Source: RBG-16-57-9 sp964462185 (GTDB lineage: Archaea; Thermoproteota; Bathyarchaeia; TCS64). From it: a stretch of 6,966 nt of DNA. Position numbers and translations under genes: made by a program. Numbering within the stretch: position 1 is the first letter of the stretch; each line of letters begins with the position of its first letter. Location: positions 1-6,966 of the forward strand of contig CAYWWV010000056.1 of assembly GCA_964462185.1 (NCBI GenBank). The letters run 5' to 3'. The notes under the pieces were generated by a model that searched no databases, was not told where the DNA came from, and saw nothing but the letters and a program-made list of their open reading frames with translations. Shown here in pieces: positions 1-4,483 of this stretch.

Positions 1-62
1 AGATGGGGTGTAAGTGTCGAGGCTTTGGCCGAGGCATTCAGCCCTCATCCCCCAATCGCTCA
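1..62 (+). rRNA. 23S ribosomal RNA, 3' end (partial)
   Basis: The opening bases match the conserved tail of large-subunit rRNA. GATGGGGTGTAAGTGTCGAG corresponds to the E. coli segment GATAGGCCGGGTGTGTAAGC, and it is followed by a small hairpin (GGC-TTTG-GCC), then GAGGCATTCAGCCC and CATCCCCCAAT. Bases 3-6 (GATG) can pair with the CATC of the later segment, as in the terminal helices of domain VI. No reading frame here is convincing. The gene enters from the left edge, so only the last few dozen nucleotides are present. The exact 3' end cannot be fixed without the 5' strand of the terminal helix; about 55-65 is an estimate from the E. coli spacing. No 5S rRNA signature follows in the next 190 bases, so 5S appears unlinked here. 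Confidence 0.82.
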
Positions 63-253
63 ACAAACCAGCTTTCCATCCTGTTCCCACGGGAGAAATC
101 AGAGCCTGTACATGGCCGCCGTTTTAATACGTTTGAGGTGTGTCTCACAGCATTCACTATGTTTTCAAGGTTGCCTTTACTTGGTTTTTCCCAGTCTTGT
201 TTGGGTTTTTCAGTTGTTTTGGTTTATCCCCCTCCCCCTTGGGGGTGGATGGT
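63..253 (+). terminator. Post-rRNA spacer with T-run terminator region
   Basis: This spacer lies between the 23S end and the next gene and holds no convincing gene. From about 122 to 225 the plus strand carries repeated T-runs (TTTT at 122-125, TTTT at 161-164, TTTTT at 185-189 and 206-210, TTTT at 217-220). Such clusters act as archaeal transcription terminators without needing a hairpin, so this is the likely end of the rRNA transcript. Open frames cross it, but their translations are hydrophobic low-complexity strings explained by T-richness, and their composition is unlike the genes to the right. A sequence TTTTAATA at 123-130 resembles a TATA box, but no fitting in-frame start lies 25-28 nt downstream. 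Confidence 0.5.
223..228 (+). promoter_or_regulatory. Possible TATA box for the alanine racemase gene
   Basis: TTTATC at 223-228 is centred about 28 nt before an in-frame GTG at 254, a spacing similar to the other promoters in this window, and it resembles the CTTATC before the dapA-like gene. It sits inside a T-rich terminator region, where such a match can arise by chance. Confidence 0.3.
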
Positions 254-1522
254 GTGGGGAAAGAGTTTTTCCTCTTGGGGGGCTTGGTTCCTCCCATGGG
301 GTTCTCCGATTTTTTGGCGGGTATGCCCTCTCCTGGTGTGATCGAGAGGCGTTTGGAGGGGTTTTCTTCTTGGCTGGAGGTGGACTTGGATGCCATCGGC
401 CACAACTTGGAGGCGGTGCGTAGGCTTACGGGTGTGGAGGTGTTCCCGTGTTTGAAGAAGAATGCCTATGGCCATGGGGTGGCTGTGGTGGCGGGGTTTT
501 TGTCGGAGTTGGGGGTGGGGCGTGTCTTGGTGGGGAAGCTTTGGGAGGCTTGGGCTGTGAGGGAGGCCGGGCTGGATGTGGGGGTGGTGAACCTGGAGCC
601 GGTGTATTCCTTGGGGCAGGCCCGGTGGCTGGCGAGGAAAAGAGTCTCCCAGGTGGTCTACCAGGAGGCCCCCGCCCGTTTGCTGAGTGAGGCGGCTGTG
701 GGGGTTGGAGGGGAGGCGGGGGTTTGGGTGAAGGTGGACACGGGGCTGGGGCGGGTGGGGGTGGGGTGGAGGGAGGCGCCCGACTACTTGGAGTGGCTCT
801 CGGGGCTGCCCGGACTGCGGTTGGAGGGGGTGTTCACCACCCTGGCTGAGGGGGAGGAGGACATGGCCCAGGTGAGGCGGCTGGTGGAGGCGGCTCGGGT
901 GGCGGGGGAGAGGGGGGTGGAGGTCCCCTGTCTCAGCGCCTCCAGCAGCTACGGCATCCTTCTGAGGCCTGGGAGCTACCTGGACGCGGTGAGGCCCGGG
1001 GTGATGCTTTTCGGGTGGCTGCCCGTCCCCGAGGCGGGGGAGGTGGGTGTGAGGGTTTGCGAAGCACTGACTTTGAAGGCCAGGCTGGAACACGTGAAGA
1101 CGGTTGAGGCGGGTACGCGGCTCACATATGGGGGGGCCTTCGAGGCTCCGCGGCGTATGAGGGTGGGCACCCTCCACATCGGTTACAGCGATGGCTACCT
1201 CCGGCAGCTGGGTGGGAGGGGGCTGGTTTGGTTTAAGGGTGGGTTGAGGGGGGTGGTGGGGGGTGTGAGCATCAACCATATGTTGGTGGACTTGACGGGG
1301 GTGGAGGCCGAGGCCGGGGAGGTGGTGGAGGCCGTACGCCCCGCTGGCGGCAACTCGGTGGCCAGCCTCTGCTCCCTGGCTGGCGTGGAGCCCTACCAGT
1401 TCGCCGTCTGGTTGAACCCCCTCACCCCCAGGGTCTACCTGTTGGGGGGTGAGCCGGTGGCCCTGGTGGAGGGCCGCCTGGGGGTGGGCCCCGCCCCCCT
1501 AGAATACGTCGGCCTCGGTTAG
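254..1522 (+). CDS. alr: Alanine racemase family protein (PLP-dependent, fold type III)
   Basis: Alanine racemases interconvert L- and D-alanine with pyridoxal phosphate on a lysine. Numbering from the GTG at 254, the family landmarks appear in order: WLEVDLDAIGHN near 41-52; PLP lysine K68 in LKKNAYGHG with Y72; KVDTGLGR with R167; ASS with S231 at the phosphate-binding site; VRPG with R247, the arginine facing the pyridine nitrogen; catalytic Tyr292 in RLTYGG; GYSDGY at 310-315; and a C-terminal domain ending in TPRVY at 391-395. Fold and both catalytic bases look intact. Several normally conserved positions differ: the HxANS motif reads LSASS, and the RVxMD motif reads GVSIN, so substrate preference is uncertain (alanine, serine or another amino acid). 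The start is doubtful. GTG 254 fits a TATA-like element, while ATG 296 or 323 would give an N-terminus nearer the usual family length; anything upstream of 254 is T-rich terminator sequence. Codon use is unlike the dapA-like gene, with many GGG, GTG and TTG codons. The last 24 nt overlap the convergent minus-strand gene. Archaea lack murein, so the role of D-alanine here is open. Confidence 0.9.
   Translation: MGKEFFLLGGLVPPMGFSDFLAGMPSPGVIERRLEGFSSWLEVDLDAIGHNLEAVRRLTGVEVFPCLKKNAYGHGVAVVAGFLSELGVGRVLVGKLWEAWAVREAGLDVGVVNLEPVYSLGQARWLARKRVSQVVYQEAPARLLSEAAVGVGGEAGVWVKVDTGLGRVGVGWREAPDYLEWLSGLPGLRLEGVFTTLAEGEEDMAQVRRLVEAARVAGERGVEVPCLSASSSYGILLRPGSYLDAVRPGVMLFGWLPVPEAGEVGVRVCEALTLKARLEHVKTVEAGTRLTYGGAFEAPRRMRVGTLHIGYSDGYLRQLGGRGLVWFKGGLRGVVGGVSINHMLVDLTGVEAEAGEVVEAVRPAGGNSVASLCSLAGVEPYQFAVWLNPLTPRVYLLGGEPVALVEGRLGVGPAPLEYVGLG
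742..773 (+). other. G-quadruplex-type G-run cluster inside alr
   Basis: The coding strand holds runs of four, four, three, five, four and three Gs separated by one or two bases (the last gap is four, TGGA), which satisfies the classic four-run G-quadruplex pattern. A second G-rich block lies directly upstream (700-728) and another at 1237-1263 (runs of 3, 3, 6 and 6 Gs). They may be only a by-product of GGG-glycine and GTG-valine codon choice. Whether a quadruplex forms in RNA or DNA is unknown. Confidence 0.45.
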
Positions 1523-1708
1523 GTGCCAGCGGCCCAGGTAGAGGCTTCCCCCCCGGGCTGAGACCCCGCTGAGGGGCTTCACTATGGTTTGATACCAGGG
1601 GGTGGCCTTGAACCCCAGGGCTTGGGCAGCCCTCTCCCCGGCCCCCCTCCTCACCTTGAGGGGGAGGAAGCTGTTGAAGGCCACGGAGCCTTGGGAGCTG
1701 TGTTCCAC
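1499..1708 (-). CDS. Unknown protein, C-terminal part of a frameshift-split gene
   Basis: I do not recognise this family. The frame is open from 1732 down to the TAG at 1499-1501, and GTG 1708 is the only obvious start in it. Its codon choice (AAG, CTC, GGG, GAG, AGG) looks truly coding, better than the plus-strand frames opposite. Read from 1726 it gives APPIVVVEHSS followed by a basic segment (LKVRRGAGERAAQ) and ends in HLTEADVF; the IVVVEH stretch looks like a buried beta strand. There is no promoter or ribosome binding site before GTG 1708, and the frame begins exactly where the neighbouring minus-strand frame (1714-1941) stops, so I infer that the two are one ~147-residue protein interrupted by a one-base shift. 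The 3' end overlaps the alr stop region tail to tail by 24 nt. Confidence 0.55.
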   Translation of the reverse strand: MEHSSQGSVAFNSFLPLKVRRGAGERAAQALGFKATPWYQTIVKPLSGVSARGGSLYLGRWHLTEADVF

Positions 1709-1713
1709 AACGA

Positions 1714-1941
1714 CTATGGGGGGCGCCCCAACCTATGGGGGTTGAGCCGCCACTTCCAGTGGAATACCTCTTCGTTGGATTCGTCGTAGAGGTATTTGTT
1801 TAACCCTTGGATGTAGGCCTCCAGGTCGTCCTCCTGGAACCACCTGGCCACATACTCCCCGCTCAAGCCATGGATATGTGGGGGGAGGGGTTGAAGAGTC
1901 TTCCCACGGCTTGGTCCAAGCAACCTTAAGTAGGCCGCCAC
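1714..1941 (-). CDS. Unknown protein, N-terminal part of a frameshift-split gene
   Basis: I do not recognise this family. The frame starts with GTG at 1941 (TTG at 1923 is an alternative, see the promoter entry) and stops at TAG 1714-1716 after HRLGRPP. It is rich in aromatic and acidic residues, for example ARWFQEDDLEAYIQGLNKYL and FHWKWRLNP, has no membrane segment or signal peptide, and shows normal codon use. Just before the stop the minus strand reads CGC CCC CCA TAG; a -1 shift here continues into ATA GTC GTT GTG and joins the open frame that runs to 1499. A single missing base in the C or G runs at 1718-1729 would have the same effect. So this is either a pseudogene, an assembly error in a homopolymer, or a programmed -1 frameshift. 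It is divergent from the zinc-ribbon operon across a very short shared promoter region. Confidence 0.55.
   Translation of the reverse strand: MAAYLRLLGPSRGKTLQPLPPHIHGLSGEYVARWFQEDDLEAYIQGLNKYLYDESNEEVFHWKWRLNPHRLGRPP
1925..1932 (+). promoter_or_regulatory. TATA box of the zinc-ribbon membrane protein operon
   Basis: CTTAAGTA at 1925-1932 is centred about 26.5 nt before ATG 1955, so transcription should begin at or next to the start codon, giving a leaderless mRNA. No Shine-Dalgarno sequence precedes the ATG, which agrees. The element lies inside the 5' end of the divergent minus-strand gene if that gene starts at 1941. Confidence 0.6.
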
Positions 1942-1946
1942 CGCCC

Positions 1947-1953
1947 GTTAAAC
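1947..1953 (-). promoter_or_regulatory. Possible TATA box for the divergent minus-strand gene
   Basis: On the minus strand GTTTAAC (1953 to 1947) is centred about 27 nt before an in-frame TTG at 1923, which would give a shorter leaderless product beginning at LGPSRGK. If this is right, the GTG at 1941 is not used, and the two divergent promoters interleave within about 30 bp. Confidence 0.3.
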
Positions 1954-1954
1954 C

Positions 1955-2767
1955 ATGGAAAGAGATGGGGCTTCCCGTTTTTGCCGTTGGTGTGGCGCAC
2001 CCCTGGAGCCTGGGGCGGGGGTCTGCCCCAGCTGTGGGAGGGCTGTGGGCGGGCTGGGGGCGCGTCGGCGGAGCTCTGGGCGGGGGTTCCTGGTGGCAGT
2101 GGGGGTGGTGCTGGTGTTGATCTCAGCCCCCCTCTTGCTGGGGGGATGGGCCGCCAGCCGCCTCCCCATCTCCATGGACCTGGGGGAGGGCTACGCCGGG
2201 TTCGAGGGTGTGGCCGTGGAGACCGAGACCCAGGCCCTGGTCTTAAAGGGCTTAGACGCCTCGGAGCTGGGCCCCTTGCCCGGCTTCTTGGAGGAGTTGA
2301 ACCTGGCGGATTTGGCCACCCTCAGGGTCACCGCCGAGAATCAGAGGGGGCGCAGGGTCTTCATGGGGTTGGCTTGGGTGGGGGAGGCGGAGGAGGCCTT
2401 TGCCGGCGTGGCCTACGACCAGTTGGCCGAGGTGGAGCTCCTCGACGGCCAGCCCCATGTGGAGTACCGCCGCCACCCTGGGGGTGAGCTAGCCGGGGGC
2501 CCCCTGGGCCTCGACATCTGGGACCAGGCCACCAGCGGCTCAGGCCCCCAAACCCTCACCTGGGACCTCACCAGGGGGGAGCGCTGGCTGGTCCTCATGA
2601 ACGAGGACGGCTCCCCAGGGGTGGAGGCCACCCTGGAGATAGGGGTGGCGGCGCTCCCCCTCCTCTCCATTGGTAGTCGCCTCACCACGTGGGGGGTGGT
2701 GCTCCTGGGGCTGGGCATAGCCCTTATAGTCTCCCAGAGAGGTAGAGGAACCAGCCATGTATTGTGA
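1955..2767 (+). CDS. Zinc-ribbon protein with two membrane segments and a large outer domain
   Basis: This 270-residue protein opens with a four-cysteine zinc ribbon (C10-x2-C13 ... C24-x2-C27), then a basic linker (RRRSSGRG), a first membrane helix at about 45-67, a ~175-residue mixed domain, and a second helix at about 245-260 with a short basic tail (QRGRG). By the positive-inside rule the ribbon and tail face the cytoplasm and the middle domain lies outside. The segment WLVLMNEDGSPGVEATLEIG at 211-230, directly before the last helix, resembles the W-x-VVMNADGS-GV signature I know from uncharacterised actinobacterial membrane proteins, so the outer domain may belong to that group. The function is unknown; a sensing or envelope role is inference. 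The stop overlaps the next gene by 11 nt, so the two are surely co-transcribed. ATG 1955 is chosen for its TATA spacing. Confidence 0.85.
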   Translation: MERDGASRFCRWCGAPLEPGAGVCPSCGRAVGGLGARRRSSGRGFLVAVGVVLVLISAPLLLGGWAASRLPISMDLGEGYAGFEGVAVETETQALVLKGLDASELGPLPGFLEELNLADLATLRVTAENQRGRRVFMGLAWVGEAEEAFAGVAYDQLAEVELLDGQPHVEYRRHPGGELAGGPLGLDIWDQATSGSGPQTLTWDLTRGERWLVLMNEDGSPGVEATLEIGVAALPLLSIGSRLTTWGVVLLGLGIALIVSQRGRGTSHVL

Positions 2768-3230
2768 GAGATGCGGCTCCAAGGTGGAGCCCGGGGACAA
2801 GTACTGCACCAACTGTGGGGCTCTCCTTCCACCCCCCGCGCGTCTGGCTGACCTGGGGGACAGGGCCATCGCCTTCATCATAGACCACATAGTGGTGGGG
2901 CTGGTGGTGGGCCTCCTGTCTCTGCCCATGGGATTCCCCCGGATAGACCTCCCCTTCATAGAGGTCTCCAAGCACAGCATAGCCCTATTCCTATACTGGG
3001 GCTATCTTGAGGGGGTCCAGGGCCGCGGCCTGGGCAAGAGACTCCTCGGCCTCAGGGTGGTGGGCCCCAGCGGAGCCCCCCCGGGGCTGGAGGCCGGCTT
3101 CATCCAGGCCTTCGGCAAGGCCTTCCTCATGCCCCTAGACCTGGTGGTGGGCCTACTGGCCTACTGGGACCGCCGGCAGAGGCTCTTCAACCACCTCAGC
3201 GACACCCAGGTGGTCGAGGAGACAGGTTAA
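2757..3230 (+). CDS. Zinc-ribbon plus RDD-domain membrane protein
   Basis: This 157-residue protein starts with a compact zinc ribbon (C3-x2-C6 ... C17-x2-C20, CERCG and CTNCG) followed by a proline linker and an RDD-type membrane domain. The RDD pattern is visible as RLADLGDRAIAFIIDH at 29-44, the glycine/arginine segment GRGLGKRLLGLRVV at 89-102, and RRQRLFNHLSDTQVV at 139-153. Predicted membrane helices lie near 36-58, 71-86 and 118-136. RDD proteins are widespread and poorly understood; some bacterial and haloarchaeal members have been linked to ion transport, which cannot be concluded here. It shares the same cysteine ribbon with its upstream partner and overlaps it by 11 nt, suggesting the two work together. 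A purine-rich GAGGTAGAGG about 10 nt before ATG 2757 may help internal initiation. Confidence 0.9.
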   Translation: MYCERCGSKVEPGDKYCTNCGALLPPPARLADLGDRAIAFIIDHIVVGLVVGLLSLPMGFPRIDLPFIEVSKHSIALFLYWGYLEGVQGRGLGKRLLGLRVVGPSGAPPGLEAGFIQAFGKAFLMPLDLVVGLLAYWDRRQRLFNHLSDTQVVEETG

Positions 3231-3233
3231 ATA
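3227..3233 (+). promoter_or_regulatory. TATA box of the small cysteine-rich gene
   Basis: TTAAATA at 3227-3233 is centred 27 nt before ATG 3257 and overlaps the TAA stop codon (3228-3230) of the RDD gene. It fits a leaderless transcript starting at the ATG, although read-through from the upstream operon is also possible. Confidence 0.6.
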
Positions 3234-3256
3234 GCCTCCCACGCCCAACCCCGGGT

Positions 3257-3412
3257 ATGTCTCAAATCATAGACTGTGTGAACAGGGGGGCCAATCTGGG
3301 GGGCTGCGCCTGCACCTCAGAGACATGCGAGAGGCGTGGAATCTGCTGCCTATGCGTGGCCAACCACAGAAGCCATGGGAACCTACCTGCCTGCCTTAGA
3401 GCCACAGATTAA
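3257..3412 (+). CDS. Small cysteine-rich protein (DUF6485-like)
   Basis: This 51-residue gene falls below common length cut-offs but looks real. It encodes eight cysteines (C7, C17, C19, C24, C30, C31, C33, C46) in the arrangement GCACTSETCERRGICCLCV, followed by AxHRxxGNLPAC. That pattern (CxCxxxxC, GxCCxCV, HRxxG, LPAC) matches small bacterial and archaeal proteins I associate with the DUF6485 family, whose function is unknown. The cysteines and His37 could bind one or two zinc ions or an iron-sulfur cluster; this is inference. It has no membrane segment or signal peptide, so it is probably cytoplasmic. ATG 3257 has a well-placed TATA element 27 nt upstream and no ribosome binding site, consistent with leaderless expression. 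It ends at TAA 3410-3412, and a hairpin plus T-runs follow. Confidence 0.8.
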   Translation: MSQIIDCVNRGANLGGCACTSETCERRGICCLCVANHRSHGNLPACLRATD

Positions 3413-3437
3413 CCCCCAAAGAGTAACACTTGAAGCC

Positions 3438-3456
3438 CCGGGCTCCTCCCCGGTTT
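3438..3456 (+). terminator. Hairpin with short T-run after the cysteine-rich gene
   Basis: CCGGG (3438-3442) pairs with CCCGG (3449-3453) around a six-base CTCCTC loop, followed by TTT. It lies 26 nt past the stop of the cysteine-rich gene and could be its terminator. The stem is only five pairs, so support is modest. Confidence 0.35.
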
Positions 3457-3467
3457 CCCGTTGAAAT

Positions 3468-3478
3468 GTTGGTCCAAC
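3468..3478. promoter_or_regulatory. Palindrome upstream of the dapA-like promoter
   Basis: GTTGGTCCAAC is a perfect 5+1+5 inverted repeat about 65-75 nt before the dapA-like start and about 35-45 nt before its TATA box. Its position would suit an activator or repressor site. It could equally be a weak stem in the transcript end of the preceding gene. Flanking ATGT and ACAT extend the symmetry with a two-base bulge. Confidence 0.3.
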
Positions 3479-3483
3479 GACAT

Positions 3484-3499
3484 GGGAATTCCCCTTTTT
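3484..3499 (+). terminator. Palindrome followed by T5
   Basis: GGGAATTCCC (3484-3493) is a perfect palindrome followed by CTTTTT. T-runs terminate archaeal transcription, so this is a plausible stop for transcripts from the cysteine-rich gene or the operon before it. The palindrome has no loop, so its hairpin would be weak. Confidence 0.4.
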
Positions 3500-3511
3500 G
3501 ATCCAATCAAG

Positions 3512-3517
3512 CTTATC
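3512..3517 (+). promoter_or_regulatory. TATA box of the dapA-like gene
   Basis: CTTATC at 3512-3517 is centred about 28 nt before ATG 3543. No Shine-Dalgarno sequence is present (TTGAAGT directly precedes the ATG), so a leaderless transcript is likely. Confidence 0.45.
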
Positions 3518-3542
3518 TGCTTTGGCCATCCCTAGTTGAAGT

Positions 3543-4478
3543 ATGGGATTCAGTGTTGAAGGCAGTTGGCCCGCCTTGGTGACCCCCTTCCACGGGGACG
3601 ACACCGTCAACCTGGAGGCTTTGAGGAGGCTGGTGGGCTTCCACGTGGAGAATGGGAGCCAGGGGGTGCTCATACTGGGCTCCACGGGGGAGGCCATCAT
3701 GCTCAGCCAGGAGGAGCGTAGGAGGATCATAGACACAGTGCTCGACGAGGCCAATGGGAGGATTCCGGTGATGGTGGGGGTGGCCGCCGTCTCCACCCGG
3801 CAGACCATCGAGAACGCTCGCTACGCCTTGGAGGCGGGGGCGGACGCGGGGCTGGTGGTGCAGCCCCCCTACATCAAGCCCAGGCAGGACAGCCTCTACC
3901 ACTACTTCAAGGAGGTGGCCAGCTCGGTGGACCTGCCCCTCGTAATATACAACAACCCCGAGCGGTGCGGTGTGAATGTGGAGCCGGAGACGGTGGCCCG
4001 GCTGGCCCAGCACCCCAACATAGTTGCCCTCAAAGAGGCCGGCCCCAACCCCTACGGCGTGTTAAGGGTCCTGGAGCTCACCAGGGGCCGCCTCAACGTG
4101 CTGTGCTGCGACTGCGCCTTCTACGCCCTCATCCCCGTGGTCATGAGCATGGGTGGGAAGGGCACCAGCAACGTCACGGGGAGCCTCTGCCCCCGGGAGA
4201 TGGCAGCCCTCAGCAAGCCCTGGGAGGGCTACCAGGATGTCACCACCATGCGTGAAACCCTTGTCCGACTACTCCCCCTCATCCGCATGATGTACTCTGA
4301 GACCAACCCCGTTCCTTTGAAGTGGGCGCTGAACCAGGTGGGGGCCCAGGTGGGGAGGCCGCGGAAACCCTTGCAGGAGCTAAGCGAGGCCAACCAGCGC
4401 ACCATGCGCCAGACCTTGGAGCGCCTGGGCATACTGGACGAGGACAGCTACCAGCGAGAATACTTCGGCAAAAAATAG
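3543..4478 (+). CDS. dapA: DapA-family dihydrodipicolinate synthase or related aldolase
   Basis: DapA condenses pyruvate with aspartate semialdehyde in lysine/diaminopimelate synthesis; relatives are class I aldolases acting on other 2-oxo acids. This 311-residue protein is a full (beta/alpha)8 barrel of the family. It has GSTGE at 46-50 (S47-T48 match the Thr-Thr pair of E. coli), Tyr110 in QPPY, Tyr136 and Arg141 in IYNNPERCG (equivalents of Y133 and R138), and Schiff-base Lys164 in VALKEA. The presence of the arginine favours true DapA activity. One region is unusual: where DapA has a Gly-Asp-Asp/Glu motif near the active site, this protein has VLCCDCAFY (187-194), with three cysteines close together. 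The tail is slightly longer than in E. coli (292 residues). The gene has its own promoter and ends 5 nt before the stop of the convergent GYD-domain gene. Family is certain; exact substrate is less so. Confidence 0.9.
   Translation: MGFSVEGSWPALVTPFHGDDTVNLEALRRLVGFHVENGSQGVLILGSTGEAIMLSQEERRRIIDTVLDEANGRIPVMVGVAAVSTRQTIENARYALEAGADAGLVVQPPYIKPRQDSLYHYFKEVASSVDLPLVIYNNPERCGVNVEPETVARLAQHPNIVALKEAGPNPYGVLRVLELTRGRLNVLCCDCAFYALIPVVMSMGGKGTSNVTGSLCPREMAALSKPWEGYQDVTTMRETLVRLLPLIRMMYSETNPVPLKWALNQVGAQVGRPRKPLQELSEANQRTMRQTLERLGILDEDSYQREYFGKK
4470..4475 (-). terminator. T6 run ending the GYD-domain transcript
   Basis: On the minus strand the stop codon of the GYD-domain gene is followed within 10 nt by TTTTTT (4475 to 4470). 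It lies in the last codons of the convergent dapA-like gene, so the two transcripts end in a very tight overlap. Confidence 0.45.
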
Positions 4479-4483
4479 AGGGG

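Noticed and set aside
140..253. Hydrophobic N-terminal extension of alr resembling a signal peptide
   Set aside because: It coincides with T-runs following the rRNA gene; hydrophobicity follows from T-rich codons, and alanine racemases normally begin shortly before the WLEVDL-type motif.
224..1279. Long minus-strand open frame opposite alr (about 350 codons)
   Set aside because: Its translation is a Pro/His/Gln-rich string produced by the G-rich coding strand of alr; no domain is visible and the plus-strand product is clearly alanine racemase-like.
2413..2980. Minus-strand open frames opposite the zinc-ribbon genes
   Set aside because: They have low-complexity Arg/Ser/Pro-rich products and no start signals; the plus-strand proteins carry clear zinc ribbons and an RDD domain.
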